From: Reticulitermes speratus
Lineage: Eukaryota > Arthropoda > Insecta > Blattodea > Rhinotermitidae
Assembly: GCA_021186555.1 (NCBI GenBank)
Contig: JAJKFL010000039.1
Location: 23,264,733 to 23,328,732 of the forward strand
DNA length: 64,000 bases
Direction: 5' to 3'
Made by a program: the position numbers and the translations under genes. This document shows positions 47,870 through 60,049 of the stretch, piece by piece. The number at the start of each line of letters is the position of its first letter. The stretch's first letter is position 1. A model generated the notes under the pieces. The model saw nothing but the letters and a program-made list of their open reading frames with translations. It had not been told where the DNA came from and ran no database searches.

Positions 47870-48989
47870 AGTGTAGCATTTGCTTGGTCCTTTCTAACTG
47901 TACGTATTTCAATTATGTGTACCTGACAAAAGGCAAGACACTGGACACCAAACAGGCCCGTCTTCTTACGACTGTGACTGCAATAGTCAGACTCAATACT
48001 TAATAAGAAGTGGTCATAAGCCCCCGCCGGAGGGGGCTTGACAAAATGAGAGAGTTAGTTGGACAGTGACTTGAACGTGGGCTCAGTCTTCAGAGGATTA
48101 ATATGCATGATGCCCAGTTTAGGTTTCACTGAAACAGACTTTGAAAACTGTCGGTTTTCTTCATAAAATTTCGAAGTTCCACCTTCATTTTACACGAAAG
48201 AGTTCAAAGAAACAGATCAGCATTCCGCTTATAACGGTATGATAATGTGGGGTATATATTCCTGACATTCACAGAAGGAAAAATTTCTGAAGCAAATACA
48301 TGCAGACTACATTACTGGGAAAGTAGGATGCATTTGCATGCTATAGCTAATACTTTTGCAGAAGTTGACGGAAGAACATTGGCTATTCAATTTAAAACTG
48401 GCAATGAATAACGAATGCTCAAGTTCTATCATTCCTTATCATTTAACATTTTTGGACCCAGTAGCTTTGAATCTAACGTTAAATGCGAATGAATAAAGAA
48501 GCAACTGTCCGTGCCACGTCACTATTACATTCCCGATATAAGAATAGGGTTTATTATTACATACGAAACCACACGAAACATATTCGATATAAATTCGTTA
48601 GTTTTATGCGCTCAGAAAGTGCTATTTCGGTACATGTGATTCATGCAGCTTCCAGTTTTCCAGTTTTTAAGCCGTATACAGACTACAATAAAATTCTTTC
48701 GCTGTGAAATAGGTTGCAAAATAGAGTACTTAAAATTTATTTCAAACATTTCAAAGCACTGGCGTTTACAAAATACAAACTATAAAACGGAGGAAATTCG
48801 CATAAAAACTGGCGTGTGGTTTGACGACGAAATGGGTATTTTATTTCCTTTTTATGGGTTTCTCATCTCAATCTTCATTTCAGTTAAAGTAACAGCATAA
48901 TAAAATAAATGTAGACACAAGTAATATTCAAGACGTTGAATGATTGCAAGAAAAGATGCCAACTGTAGTAAGAGACCAAACTAACGGTT
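47870..48989. other. No gene recognised
   Basis: The small hairpin GCCCCCGCCGGAGGGGGC at 48020-48037 is the only structure noted. Frames at 48483-48900 have no recognisable content. Confidence 0.45.
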
Positions 48990-49250
48990 GTTACAGTGTA
49001 GTGGTTAGCACTCCTGTTTCGTATTGGTTGGTCCCGGGTTCGCATCTCGACTCAGAGGCTGGCTAACCTGATTGTAGTTGACGTGGGTGACCTCAACTCC
49101 TAAATAAAAGTGACGTTATAGTACCGTAAATAGGCCATGACAGCTTCCTTCCACATTCTTTCAGATTCAACGTTCGCTGTTGTCCTAATATTCGAGGTTA
49201 TGTAACCCACGCAACTCAAACAGCGACATTAAATAATGTTCCCTAAATAT
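48990..49250 (+). mobile_element. SINE-4, tRNA-derived, best copy
   Basis: GTGTAGTGGTTAGCACTCCT is a good A box and GGTCCCGGGTTCGCATCTC a B box. Then come GTACCGTAAATAGGCCATGA and CTTCCTTCCACATTCTTTCA. It ends near TTAAATAATGTT. Confidence 0.75.
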
Positions 49251-50274
49251 GCAGCTATCAAAAGGTTGAAATTGTACGCCAATTTGGACATACAGGCTTC
49301 CATATATAAAATGAGCATGGAAAAGATTAAATGAAACAAGAATCACCAGGACACAGCGTCAAGCGTATGTCGTAGACAGAATACGATATTGTACAAGATA
49401 TATTTCTTTGAAGGGCCCTGTGTGACGTTACGGACATTAAAAACCTTGTATAACTTTACTCAAAGAGAAAGGAAAGGGGCACGTGCATGTAATAAACTGA
49501 ATGTTTCAATAAGAGTATGTTGGTATTTATATTGGAAGTATAACTTACGCGATTAATCTGTCTGCATAATTTAGTCATATATTATTGATCAATGACAATG
49601 CACAACCATGTGTCATGCATCTATGGGCCTTACAACAACGTGCAGAAAATAAAAAAGAAGCAAACTGCACTGTGACTATGGACGTACATTTAATATTCAA
49701 ATTTGTTACCCGCGTCTCAATGTCAATGCTCGACTTAAATGAAAGCAATTGGGGACATCGACCTAACTGGAAAAATCTGCCAACTTTTTGTAGTCTCAAG
49801 CGTGATCATAAAATTTTATCGTACCATTTAATACTGAACAGTTTTCTATGTTTCACCATCAAGACGTTTTTATAAAAGAAATCTCCATCCTTCTTTTAGG
49901 CCAGTCAATTAAAAACTTGTACCCTACTACCGGCCCTGAAAAAGGAGGTAACAGCACCGGTATCTATCTGCAATACCACACGGCGTCACGACCCAGAATA
50001 CTAGAGTGTGAGTTAATGACATATTTACATGTGAACCCGACAGTATTTATAGCATAAGAAGAGTAGTTGAATGCATCACACAGACACAGTCTGCGCCCCG
50101 ATTCTCTACAAAAATATACGCTTACTTTATTTGGCGTTAATATTTTGTCACGTGTTCTAGGAATATTTTTAAAATAATTTCTTTAGTGTTGAGTCCAGAA
50201 CTTGGAGAACTTAAATGCAATCCGGAACGCATGTCAGGTAATATTTAAGAAAAATAAGTAGTGCCTGGAACTCT

Positions 50275-50590
50275 CCACCAAATTTTATTAGCGTGATCAA
50301 ATGAAAGGGGAAGGATGCGCGGAGCATGTAGCACGCATTACAGAGTTCACAAACGATTTTGGCTGGACAATATAAAGGGAAGGTATATTTTTGAGGCGCG
50401 GAGGTATAAATGGGAGGATAAAAAATGAGTATCAACGAAATTAAAAGTGATCGTGTGGACTGGCCTCAACCGGCTGAGGATGAGGCTGTTGTGAATACGG
50501 TAATGAAAGTTCAAATTTCATAACAAACGTGTATTTGTTAACCAGCTGAACTATTTTTCGGCTTTGAAAGAAGGTGTCTGCCATAAGGAT
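50275..50590 (+). mobile_element. LINE-A 3' fragment
   Basis: TTAGCGTGATCAAATGAAAG, GGAGCATGTAGCACGC, GATGAGGCTGTTGTGAATAC, GTAATGAAAGTTC and AACCAGCTGAACTATTTTTC follow LINE-A in order. No intact frame. Confidence 0.7.
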
Positions 50591-50790
50591 TTGGTTAGTC
50601 ATTGTCTAAATTTAATTCGTCATGAAAATATGTAAATCATTCAGCCTGCACACCTTCTTGCTGTACCATGTCCAGTGAGCACAGTACAACGTTTCTTAAT
50701 GGTGCACTATAGTCACGCGTTGGCGTTACGCTGTGCTCACAATCAGACCATAATTTATTTTAGACATGGACTAGAGTTGACGCGGAGCAG

Positions 50791-50826
50791 TCATACATAC
50801 ATACATACATACATACATACATACAT
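50791..50826. repeat. (CATA)n microsatellite
   Basis: Nine CATA units. Confidence 0.9.
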
Positions 50827-52039
50827 AGGTATATTGTAATCAGACTCCCATTATTCGGAATGCTGTAACATAACTGTAACTATAAAACATCCAATTCTAT
50901 AAACAATACTTGCGTGGGTATTGCTGGTTGGTGGCTGCGAGGAAATGTGAGACTGTCATACTAGTGTGTGCAGGAGAATATAACAAGCAGACATGGCACG
51001 ATAGCGTCAGTTCCCGTTTGGTGTCGACATGTGCTGTTAGATGCGGAGTTCCTGAGTGGCCAATAATGCCATGCCTGCTTCAGTTCCTTATCACAGCAAA
51101 ACTGCGACATACGACTGTTCAAGGATCTGTACTGAAGAATGTCAAGCAGGCCCAACCATTGCCTTCATCTGTTGTATATTTCCATGGCAATAGAGAAGAT
51201 TCCAAGTTGGAGAAGTTAAAATGGTAAATTTGAAGAATCAAGTGACGAACGAAGCAAAGTTACCTGCTGTGTTAGGAGCCATGGCTTTTAAATAAATCCC
51301 AATTTAATAACAAAAAAAAAGTCATATGTAAGAAAGACTGCTCTTTCTTGTCATGGAAAGCGTTTAGAAATTTTTTGACGTCAGAAATCCGTGAAAATAG
51401 GCTGAAGATTATGGTTAACAGCCACTTCACAACTACCTGTTTAATTTTTCTTTGCTTATTTAACGAAGCTACTTCAACTGCTGTAGTTATTTAACGTCTA
51501 AAAATAATTACAAGATTATGAATGGTGAGCTGGAACTGAAAGAAACCAGTTGCCACTTATTTTAACACATTATTCCAATCGTGTTTGCAGTAATTGGAAG
51601 AAAGCCACAAAAGACTTAAGACACGACGGAGATTTGGAATGTTAACTCCAAATACGAAAGAGGTTTGCTAATCGCTGCAATGTTGTTGTATCTCTGTGAT
51701 TAGAAAAGAAATAAAATTTTCAAATACAAGTCCGAAAGAAGCAAGAACAAAGGCACGTCTGTATATTTACAAACAGTATAAAATATGTACAAATGCAAGT
51801 GCTAAAGAAACCGGAGCAAAGACTCGTCTGTACGATTACAAACTAGAAAAAAATATACACGCTCAAATGGGAAGAAATCGGAGCAAAGACACACTTGTAC
51901 GGTTAAAATATGATAAAATGTGCAAAACAAACCGGAGGAAAGACACAACTACCACCAATAGCTACTTGTCCGTGCCGCCAACAACATTGCCTCCCCTCAC
52001 ACTATATGCATAGAGAGTAGGTATAAACAATGGGGAAAA
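50827..52039. other. No gene recognised
   Basis: 51715-51960 shows a loose internal repetition (AGAAGCAAGAACAAAGGCAC, AAGAAACCGGAGCAAAGACT, AAGAAATCGGAGCAAAGACA), about three units of 66 bases. Read as protein it is lysine-rich, but there is no sign of selection. Confidence 0.45.
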
Positions 52040-52200
52040 GAACATCGCTTTAGAGTGGTTTGCATTAATGATTCGGTTTTTGAGAAGTCTCGGGTCCAAA
52101 TCTTGGTCCACAGGCCAATTACCCATACGACATTATTCGTCAACGCAAATGCAGGAATAGCACCTCAAATCAGGCCATGTCCTTCCCAATTCATGACTCA
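52040..52200 (+). mobile_element. SINE-4, degenerate
   Basis: GTCTCGGGTCCAAATCTTGG as B-box part, then AGCACCTCAAATCAGGCCAT and GTCCTTCCC. Confidence 0.55.
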
Positions 52201-53869
52201 TAAATTATCCTATATTTCGATGCTGAATAACTTAAGCAGTTGGAAAAAGGAAGAATCAAACAATCAATCAAACAATCGCAGTATAGAAGTTATGTCTGTA
52301 CCTCTGTCCATATGGTTCACCTCCAAAACTACGAGTATGTAATGGATGTCGATAAAATTTAATGTAAGGAGCGGGGACTACACTAACAATGTCAGACGGA
52401 TGAAACTGTACTCTGTAGTGATCCACTGTTAACACACTTTCCAAAAAGCTCAAATTAAATCAAAGCAATTAAATTTCTCAAATCCTGCTCGCAGTAGGAA
52501 ATTTGAACGACGTCAAATAGGAAGTTTTATCTCCAGAGGAAGCATCTCGCATATGTCTCTGTTTCTGGAAGACACTATCCAGGAAAAGTAATAACGTGGT
52601 AGTTTTTCCATTTGCTTTCCACATCGCAGTACAGCAGCCGTTCGGACCACTCTGGTCACGCCTGTTGCTACACGATCATGAACCATCTCGACCATCATTT
52701 GCTCCGTGCTTCAAGTCGCTACTGATGTTGCTGCTTCCGGCATCAGGGGAGTTTTTGTCCAGATTGTCCAGAAAAAATATTTACAATTAAACTTTTCGTA
52801 CCATTGTATGTATATATTTACGAGTATTTTGTTCGTGTTCGTCTCAACATATTTTGTAACCTCTAAAACACCCAACTGCAAAATAAAAAACATAAACATA
52901 GAACAACACGAACAGTGCAAATATAAATTTAATTACAGCGTTATTTTTGGGCAAATCTGTAAGTTCTTTTATATTCATTGTTTTTTAAAGCTTGGTTTGG
53001 CACCGTTTATGTTTCAACTTAACACACAGGAAATAAATTCCTTTTTTCATGTAATATATGCCCATCTACTATTGATCAGGTATGTTGAACCTGAATTCGG
53101 GCCCGCACTAAATGAACAACTATTAATAAGTGATATAAATCGTGAATAATTAATTTGGAAATCCTGTGTGCTAGATAGTGGAGTACAATAGATACGTTAA
53201 TTCAAGTTTACAACTTTCAACTAACTGGCTTGTTAAAATATTTTTAATACTCCCTTCTCGCGCCCATTTCTTGCACTCCTGTGATCACCTTGCTACGCTG
53301 CATTCGGAATAGCACGCTTTATATGCAGTAACTTATACTTCTATCTGCAACATTATTAACCATCTGGTGTACACTGATTAGGCGTAGTAATTTCTGGCAC
53401 ATTAATGAGTTCAAATGTTCGATTTGTTAATACACGTACATTTGAATGGTCAAGGATTGCATTAAAGGTACTCACTGGGGATAACATAACGCGCCATTTA
53501 CAGCATCAGAAATGTTTAATATTGCTGCAGGTACAGTAATTACGCAAGCCATTTCTGCAAATAACGTTAGTTACATTACACTGTTGTAACTAGTTCAGAA
53601 CGCCAATATGGACATATCAAATCCGAGTCATCCATGTTAAATATATTAATGCATTACGAATTTATTTTGTTTATACATTATCCATCCACTTGCTAGATGG
53701 CGCAGTGCGAAGTTTCGAAGGCTCATGTTTTCGTACTTATGCACGGAAAGGCGTATGGAGTATGTGGGGTCAGTCAGATAAAAACTGCTCATCACTGTAG
53801 TATTTTCTTTATAAAACTAAGCGGAGTGATTAGTTTTATTTTCTGTACCTTATAGCCAGTTACATCTGT
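52201..53869. other. No gene recognised
   Basis: The frame at 52706-53149 (147 codons, partly from an alternative start) is AT-rich and hydrophobic by composition only. No domain, splice pattern or repeat seen. Confidence 0.4.
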
Positions 53870-54260
53870 ACAATGCCTTCGCCACAAAAAAGACGTTATT
53901 TGACATTATCCAGTGTCTGGAGGACAGCCTTGGAAGCCCACCTTGTCTCAGACAGGCGGAAAGGATACCCAATCACTGGAATCAAAATCTTTATATACGC
54001 AGCTCAAAACTGTCGTCAAATAAATCAAGAAACAGACCAAATTCTGAAGTGTGTCAAATTAGACCAGGTCAGGCGCTCGACACGTATGTGAACGAGCTTC
54101 GGAAAATAGCAGACAGATTTTCCCAATTTGAATGCGCCTTAATTCCATTATGATCTTTATTTCGACTTATTATTGTCTGCACAGGACCACGTAGAGTGCA
54201 GTTAAGCCAGGCAGAGCTGTCGGAAATAATTAGAAATTTTCCGTCGATTGGAAGACGTCC
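53870..54260 (+). pseudogene. Possible gypsy-type gag fragment
   Basis: Around 54030-54240, across frameshifts, one reads LKCVKLDQ, then ALDTYVNELRKIADRFSQFE, then IIVCTGPRR and AELSEIIRNF. This resembles the Ty3/gypsy gag block with a long-range LxxYVxxLRxLA pattern. The fragment is short and broken, and no LTR, protease or polymerase is nearby. Confidence 0.35.
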
Positions 54261-54384
54261 AGGCCGTTGAAAATATAAAAGTTACCACCTGCTCGGAACG
54301 AGCTGCCCAGTTTCAGCCATACACCCGCTGGCCACAAGTTTCGTAATGCCTTCCTTCTTACACTATATTAGAGCTGAGCTTTCG

Positions 54385-54545
54385 ATTTCTGTTGCATCGC
54401 TAACATGTAAGTTTCAGCAACCCGCTAGCTTTCTGCTGTATCGATAACATTACCTGATAAAACGTAAAATGCCTTCGGTTGCATCGCCCACATAATCGGA
54501 CGGTTTGCTGTTGCATCGCTAACATGACCCGATAAATAGTGTCAA
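54385..54545. repeat. Repeated phrase TTGCATCGCTAACATGA, about three diverged units
   Basis: GTTGCATCGCTAACATG at 54389 and 54503, with GCTGTATCGATAACATTACC near 54437 and GGTTGCATCGCCCACATAAT near 54479. Each is followed by a form of CCTGATAAA. It is an old short tandem array. Confidence 0.55.
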
Positions 54546-55374
54546 CAACCTGATGGATAACACAAATCATCGCACTGTGCTGTAAGTGTGTAAGCTGAAT
54601 ATTTCCATATTGTGAATTTGTTGGCTATTAAGTTTATACGATTTTATCCTGGGATTTTTGACGATCACAAGCGTCACTTTGTTTGCCTGCATTTACATTC
54701 AATGCCAACATCTTTGTTTAAGGTATTTATATTTTTGCCCCATAAGCATCAGCACTGACAGTAGCTTGTGTGTTCCATTAAATTCCAGTCCCTTGTAATT
54801 CTCTTATAGACATAATACTGGCACATTCTAGAGCAAAGTTTAATGTCAATAGTGATAAAGCATCCTCTTATTTAAAACTATTCTAAACAGGAAATATAAG
54901 ACAGATGTTTCACCCTGTCGTTATTAATGCAGTACATATTCTCATATAAATAAAGTAGGACTGAAATGTGTTGCTACGTATATTTCATGACGCAAACAAA
55001 TCCTAAAGATATTCACTGCATAACGTACCAACTAACAAGTGTGCATTTAGATATAAATCACGTCCGTCTTAGGTATGGGAGTTATTTGGTTGAGAATCCC
55101 ATTTCTCTTGTGATTCAGGAAGGGGAGTGGTTGTCTGGAAGCATTCATTACTGGATGCTGCGTGCATACCAGGAGCTGTAGACTATTACCGGGGTGGTAA
55201 TTGCTGTGAACTGGAGTGGAAAGCGTCTGAAAGGGGCCGATTGAGATACGCAGCAATGCCAGGATGAACAATGATGGAATACATAGCGTTCGATTGATTA
55301 AACTTCCCCGACCTGTGGAGAACTTGACTGTGACAACCACTTCATTTACACGAAGTAATAGCTTATTCTCTGAA

Positions 55375-55547
55375 CGGGTATGAAACGTGGTTCTCTTACA
55401 GGAATAGAAAACATAACTTGAGGATAGCTGAGAACAGGATGTTGAGGGACAAACAGTAAAAGGAGGGTGGAAGAAGCTGCATGATGAGGATCTTCACAAT
55501 TTATATTCTTCACTAAATACTGTTACAGTGATTAAATAGCGGAGGAT
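55375..55547 (+). mobile_element. LINE-A fragment
   Basis: GAAACGTGGTTCTCTTACAG, AGAACAGGATGTTGAGG and CACAATTTATATTCTTCACT match the YGCETW to DLYSSPN part of LINE-A. Confidence 0.7.
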
Positions 55548-56040
55548 GTATCACGTGTTGGGTAGCGCTACTCACGGTGCGGACGTTCTTTCACAGCTCT
55601 CACGAGTTGCTAAAAAGAGATCGTCCCGGTTTACGTTAGTGTCAAAAAGAATCACATACAGTTTTGTCAATGTAACTTTTTTTGTAAGGATAAGACGTCC
55701 ATACATGTCGCCAGACTATTTCCCTTTATTAGCGCAGTTGTTACAATCACTGGCCTTCCTATGAATTTGCTGTCCCTTTCTTACGTTTAGCTATAGTCGC
55801 AATTCGTGATTGTCTGCTATTCTCCAACACACTTCCTCCGACACCAAGCTGCTTTTGGGTTAATTAAACTCTGAATAATGCAGGAAGTCCCACCGAAACG
55901 TCGACAGTGTTTACCACTTCTACATCTTGCAATGAATTACTGGACTGTTTCATTGACTTTACAAAATAAATTGCTCTGTTAGACTTGTTTGCAGATATAT
56001 TGCAGAGAGGCGGTTACTTTGTATCTGTGCATGAAGCGGA

Positions 56041-56231
56041 TCCCACGGCCACTTTACCTACGGGAGGGAACTCCTGGTATACACTGAATAAGATGCTGAG
56101 TGGTTCCCAGAGCTGATTTGGACGTTTCGGAGAAGAGAAAAATCTTTTGCGCTGTCCGGAACCTAACCACAATTCATTGGTCGTCTAGCCCCTAGCCTGG
56201 TAACTATACCGACTCAGCTATCCCTGCTGCT
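56041..56231 (-). mobile_element. SINE-1, head half
   Basis: On the minus strand: GGGATAGCTGAGTCGGTATA (A box), then decayed B-box and body words, to GTAGGTAAAGTGGCCG. Confidence 0.7.
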
Positions 56232-56737
56232 AGTGTTTAATGTAAAGGGCGATTAATATTCATTAAATATGCTTTTCTCGTCAAGCCCCGTAATTTGTGC
56301 CTAGAAGTGGGGGTGGGGGGTGTCAATGCTCCTTATACGTATTCCCCTCCAGTCGCATGGTTATCGGCAGTTATAACCACATGATAGTCTTCGCTAGAAA
56401 CAAGATTTTTGTTTGGTTGATATAGATGAAATTGAGAACAAACAACAGGCAAAAAGTGGGACGTCGTCGAGTGTTCCGTCATCCCCACCATCAATGCAGA
56501 TTCTTTATATGACCTCAGTTTAATTTATGGAGCGTCTGTTTTTATGTCGTAAGAAGCACAGACAGAGTGTGAATCGTGCTTATTGTGAGCTTTACGGAGT
56601 GGCCGGTCAAGTTACCCTTGTAGCAAGAATCAGTGTTCTCTTTAAGTCAAAAGACTACAGTTCTGATATATCCTATTGTTGCTTCGTATATTTACGATGC
56701 CTTTTTAACTGCATAGATTATAGCGTTGAAAAATGTA

Positions 56738-56925
56738 AAATTTTCCCCGTCCACGCCATGAAGTACTGTAGAGGGAGTAGAGGTATACATCCACTCATGC
56801 TTAATCTCGGCACTAGATGGAAGTGGTTAGCTTCATGCTTCGGCCGCTTTACCCCCGAGAAAGGACCCCTGTACCCACTGAATAGGAGGCTGGGTGGGCC
56901 CCAGAGTCTTTCTGGGCGTTTTGGA
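56738..56925 (-). mobile_element. SINE-1, 3' two thirds
   Basis: On the minus strand: CCCACCCAGCCTCCTATTCA, GGGGGTAAAGCGGCCGAAGC, ATTAAGCATGAGTGGATGTA and CTCTACTCCCTCTACAGTAC, ending GGGGAAAATTTTAC. Confidence 0.8.
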
Positions 56926-57004
56926 TGGCAGTGTAATATTTGTGTTAATAACGACACTCTCAATTGCTGCTGTTGGCCCATATGCAGTCTGTGATAGATC
57001 ACTG

Positions 57005-57178
57005 AGTACAGAGCATTGGCGTAATGATACTGATGAGATGAGACCGAAGTTCTTGGATAAAAACTTGTCCTAGTGCTATTTTGTCCATCACAAAACCTAC
57101 AAGGACTGGCCTGGTAGCGAACCCAGGTGTCTACGGTGAGAGGCCGGCAAATAACCGCCTGAGCCATGGCACGATCCG
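57005..57178 (-). mobile_element. SINE-5 copy
   Basis: On the minus strand: CGTGCCATGGCTCAGGCGGT (A box), CACCTGGGTTCGCTACCAGG, GTTTTGTGATGGACAAAATA, then TTTTTATCCAAGAACTTCGG. Confidence 0.75.
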
Positions 57179-57269
57179 CAGGGTGATAGCGGAAGCAATT
57201 ATGGTATATTTCTGGCACAATCACAGCATCTATCTAGATGTATCGAGAACCACGAAAAAATTGTCAGGA

Positions 57270-57345
57270 TATCCTGTCTCCTAGCCAGGGATCGAACATC
57301 AGATCTCCCTATGAAGGTAGAACTGTAACAGCTTAACTGCAAATT
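57270..57345 (-). mobile_element. tRNA-like SINE head, family unclear
   Basis: On the minus strand: AGCTGTTACAGTTCTACCTT as A-box area and GATGTTCGATCCCTGGCTAG as B box. The body beyond is not matched to the other families. Confidence 0.45.
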
Positions 57346-57439
57346 TCTGTAAATCTGTTCACAAAAAAAAAAAAAATCTCAAAGGCAGAGAAAGAAGGCT
57401 ATATTGTGACGGCCATACTTTTTCACAATAGGCCAGATG

Positions 57440-57715
57440 GTGAGTTTTCAAAGCAAGATACAAGGAACACGTTTGACTCATAAAGAATAACAGCAATGAC
57501 TCGCGATATTCCACACATATTCTCAATAACGACTGTAGATACGGAACGATGGAGGACACTATGGAAGAATATGTCAGAAAAGGCTGGAACATGAATATTA
57601 AGGGCAACCTATACATATAACTACTTACACAAAAGAAATGAGAAACTGACTGAAGAACAATCTGTAGGCGACCCCAACAGCGTGTCTGCAATCGCATTTG
57701 AATTTCTAACTAAAT
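57440..57715 (+). pseudogene. GIY-YIG endonuclease fragment, Penelope-like element
   Basis: One frame with a single TGA reads FKARYKEHV, then SRYSTHILNNDCRYGTMEDT and MEEYVRKGWNMNIKGNLYIY. This fits the later half of GIY-YIG domains in Penelope-like elements, with conserved R-x-x-x-H, YAxHIL-like and YG-x-xED blocks and a closing xxLExFYIY-like segment. The GIY and YIG words should lie just upstream but are not readable. Confidence 0.5.
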
Positions 57716-57719
57716 GAAA

Positions 57720-58699
57720 ACAAATTATGCGCGGTTTGGTTCCATGTATCAGTGGAAAGGCACGACAGAACAATGAACTGTCCCGCAGTTCGTACACCAG
57801 CAGAACCTCGTAGGTTAGACATGTACTATACAAAGCCGAAAGGCGACACAGACGGAACTTTAATTGGGATTGAATACTACTACCAAAATATATCAGCACA
57901 TTTACACAAATACCAGATAAGGATAGAGGAAATCCCTTTTCTCGTACCATAGTAAGAACAACCGATCCACTACATACATATAGGACTAACTGAAACAAGC
58001 CATGAGTATTCACTTGGGACCAAGTTGTTATGTCTGCATACTTACAATCTTTCGGCTGGCAAGTCATACAGAAAAGACTTTTCACAGCCTACGGAATGCA
58101 CCAACGAATAATGCCACAACACTGCAGAGACAGGGATAATTATATTTATCGAGTGCTTTTCCCGCATATTAAACGTCCTGCGACATAATTCTAAAGCGGT
58201 TAAATGGCACAAATTAATACAGAGCAAATCCATTTAGGAATCCGAATTGAAAGCCACTCTGACATGGAAATACAATTACGATATACACATTTTTAAGTAT
58301 CTGTACATTCTGTTTCAAGTTGATGTAGTCTGTCATACCTAATTATTCCACCGATTCAGAATTTCAGTTTGGCGCAGAGAACTACGTACATTGTGTACAC
58401 CACACAAATTTGGTTTTCTGCTCCAGTGTTTCCCGTAGAGAATAGTTTATATGGCTCTACGATGTGCATACGTACGGAAGCGCAACCTTCAAAGAACCCA
58501 AGGCACGTCGAAGTCAACGCATCGCCGGCCAACAAACGTGTTTTGAATCTTCGTTTGCGTTTCTGAATAACGATCAATGTAACATTTGTGGACGACCAGG
58601 TTTACTGGCACACATAGAAAATACTTTATAAGTAAGTCACACATAAAATACAGAATTGCAATCGAAAAAGTCTAAAGGGAAAATGTCAAGCATCCGACT
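57720..58699. other. No gene recognised
   Basis: The 154-codon minus-strand frame at 57621-58085 overlaps the endonuclease fragment on the other strand and has no domain. Confidence 0.45.
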
Positions 58700-58850
58700 T
58701 GTATTCAAAAGGGATCCGTTCGAACCTCGGCCGCGACACGGACTATCTCTCTTGATTAAGATTCTCTTGGATTTCCATAATGCCTCTGGACAAATCGCGG
58801 GACATTACCGGTACCTCAAATTAGGCCACGACCGCTTTATTCCCTAACAT
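58700..58850 (+). mobile_element. SINE-4, degenerate
   Basis: GGATCCGTTCGAACCTCGGC as B box, then CCGGTACCTCAAATTAGGCC and CGACCGCTTTATTCCC. Confidence 0.6.
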
Positions 58851-59176
58851 CTCCCATTATTCACTGATGATCATTCCATTCAACACAACAGGCTCTCAGT
58901 TTTTGATAGCGTTCTCAAACCATAAACACAATAGACTGGAAATAGAAAAATAAAATGCTCATTAAGGTCACAAATAATCATGAATAAAAGTAATGTAGAA
59001 AACGTAACAAGCTTTAGTACTTATGTTGCGATTTGCTGCACAACTGCCATAAGAACGTAATAAATGAATAAATCTTCTTCTACCAAACATGTGTTAGACC
59101 ATGTGGTGTGTTATGGTCTCGAGCCATCTTTTTGCCGGACGCCCTATAGATATTAATGAATTAATATAAATATAAT

Positions 59177-59575
59177 AACCATGGCTCAACAGCCCTGTAT
59201 GGGCCCGGGCCTCCTCTTGCCTCCTCTTTTCGAGGTTACTAAGTCGTGCGCATTCGTGGCAGTTGGTGACTGGTCAACTGGCCGCGCTACTGTTTCTATC
59301 GATCCTGATGTGCCCGCCAGAGCCATCTGGCAGGCAGTCAGGAGACGGGTGAGAAATGGAGGCAATTTGGCTTACGCAACATTTTTATTCATGCCCGTAA
59401 GGTTCTTTTACATGCCGTAAATCTACGACATGGGACCGACGGCTTTACTTCCCCTCCGAAGGAAGTGGTGCTCCGGATTTTTATCACCCTTAAAAATCCA
59501 TCGACCTCGGTTGGGATCGAACCCGCGAACCTTGGGTCCAGTGGCGAGCTAACCACTAGTCCACCGAGGTCGACA
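59177..59575 (-). mobile_element. SINE-3, tRNA-derived, about 400 bp
   Basis: On the minus strand: GGTGGACTAGTGGTTAGCTC (A box), GGTTCGCGGGTTCGATCCC (B box), AAAAATCCGGAGCACCACTT, CCGTCGGTCCCATGTCGTAG, then GCCAAATTGCCTCCATTTCT. The 3' end (59177-59240) carries the closing word GGGCTGTTGAGCCATGG shared with SINE-2, so it is either a composite or a family with a common end. Confidence 0.75.
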
Positions 59576-60049
59576 ATGAATTAATATACTGCAATAATTT
59601 TCAACATATTGCAATAAAAGTTTTGAAATTTTTTAAAGAGATAAAACCTGTCGGGTACTATATATACCGCCGCATTATGAATTAAAATATCTGTATTTTC
59701 CCCCCACAGTGTATTTTTTGTTTCATATGATTCACACAAAAAACAGCGATTATTTCCCTAAGCAGCATTCATATATCTCTCTAATGGAAGCAAGCTTCAT
59801 TCTGCGTGCGGTACTACCTGAAACTTAATATATAACGCACATTAATTTCAGTATTCAAAGGGATGACATTATGTACGGAAGCAGGCGACTAATAACTAAA
59901 ATCAGGAGAAAAAGCTGCGAAGATATAGTAAAATTATAGCGTTCCCAGTATTGAATATGGCGGCGACAAATTGGATTTTACACTGAGCTAGCACAAGAAA
60001 AGCTAAAACGTATGGAATAGGAATTTTAAGATGTGTTCTTATGCATATA

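Noticed and set aside
56718-57224. 168-codon minus-strand frame
   Set aside because: It runs through a SINE-5 and a SINE-1 in series; the open frame is accidental.
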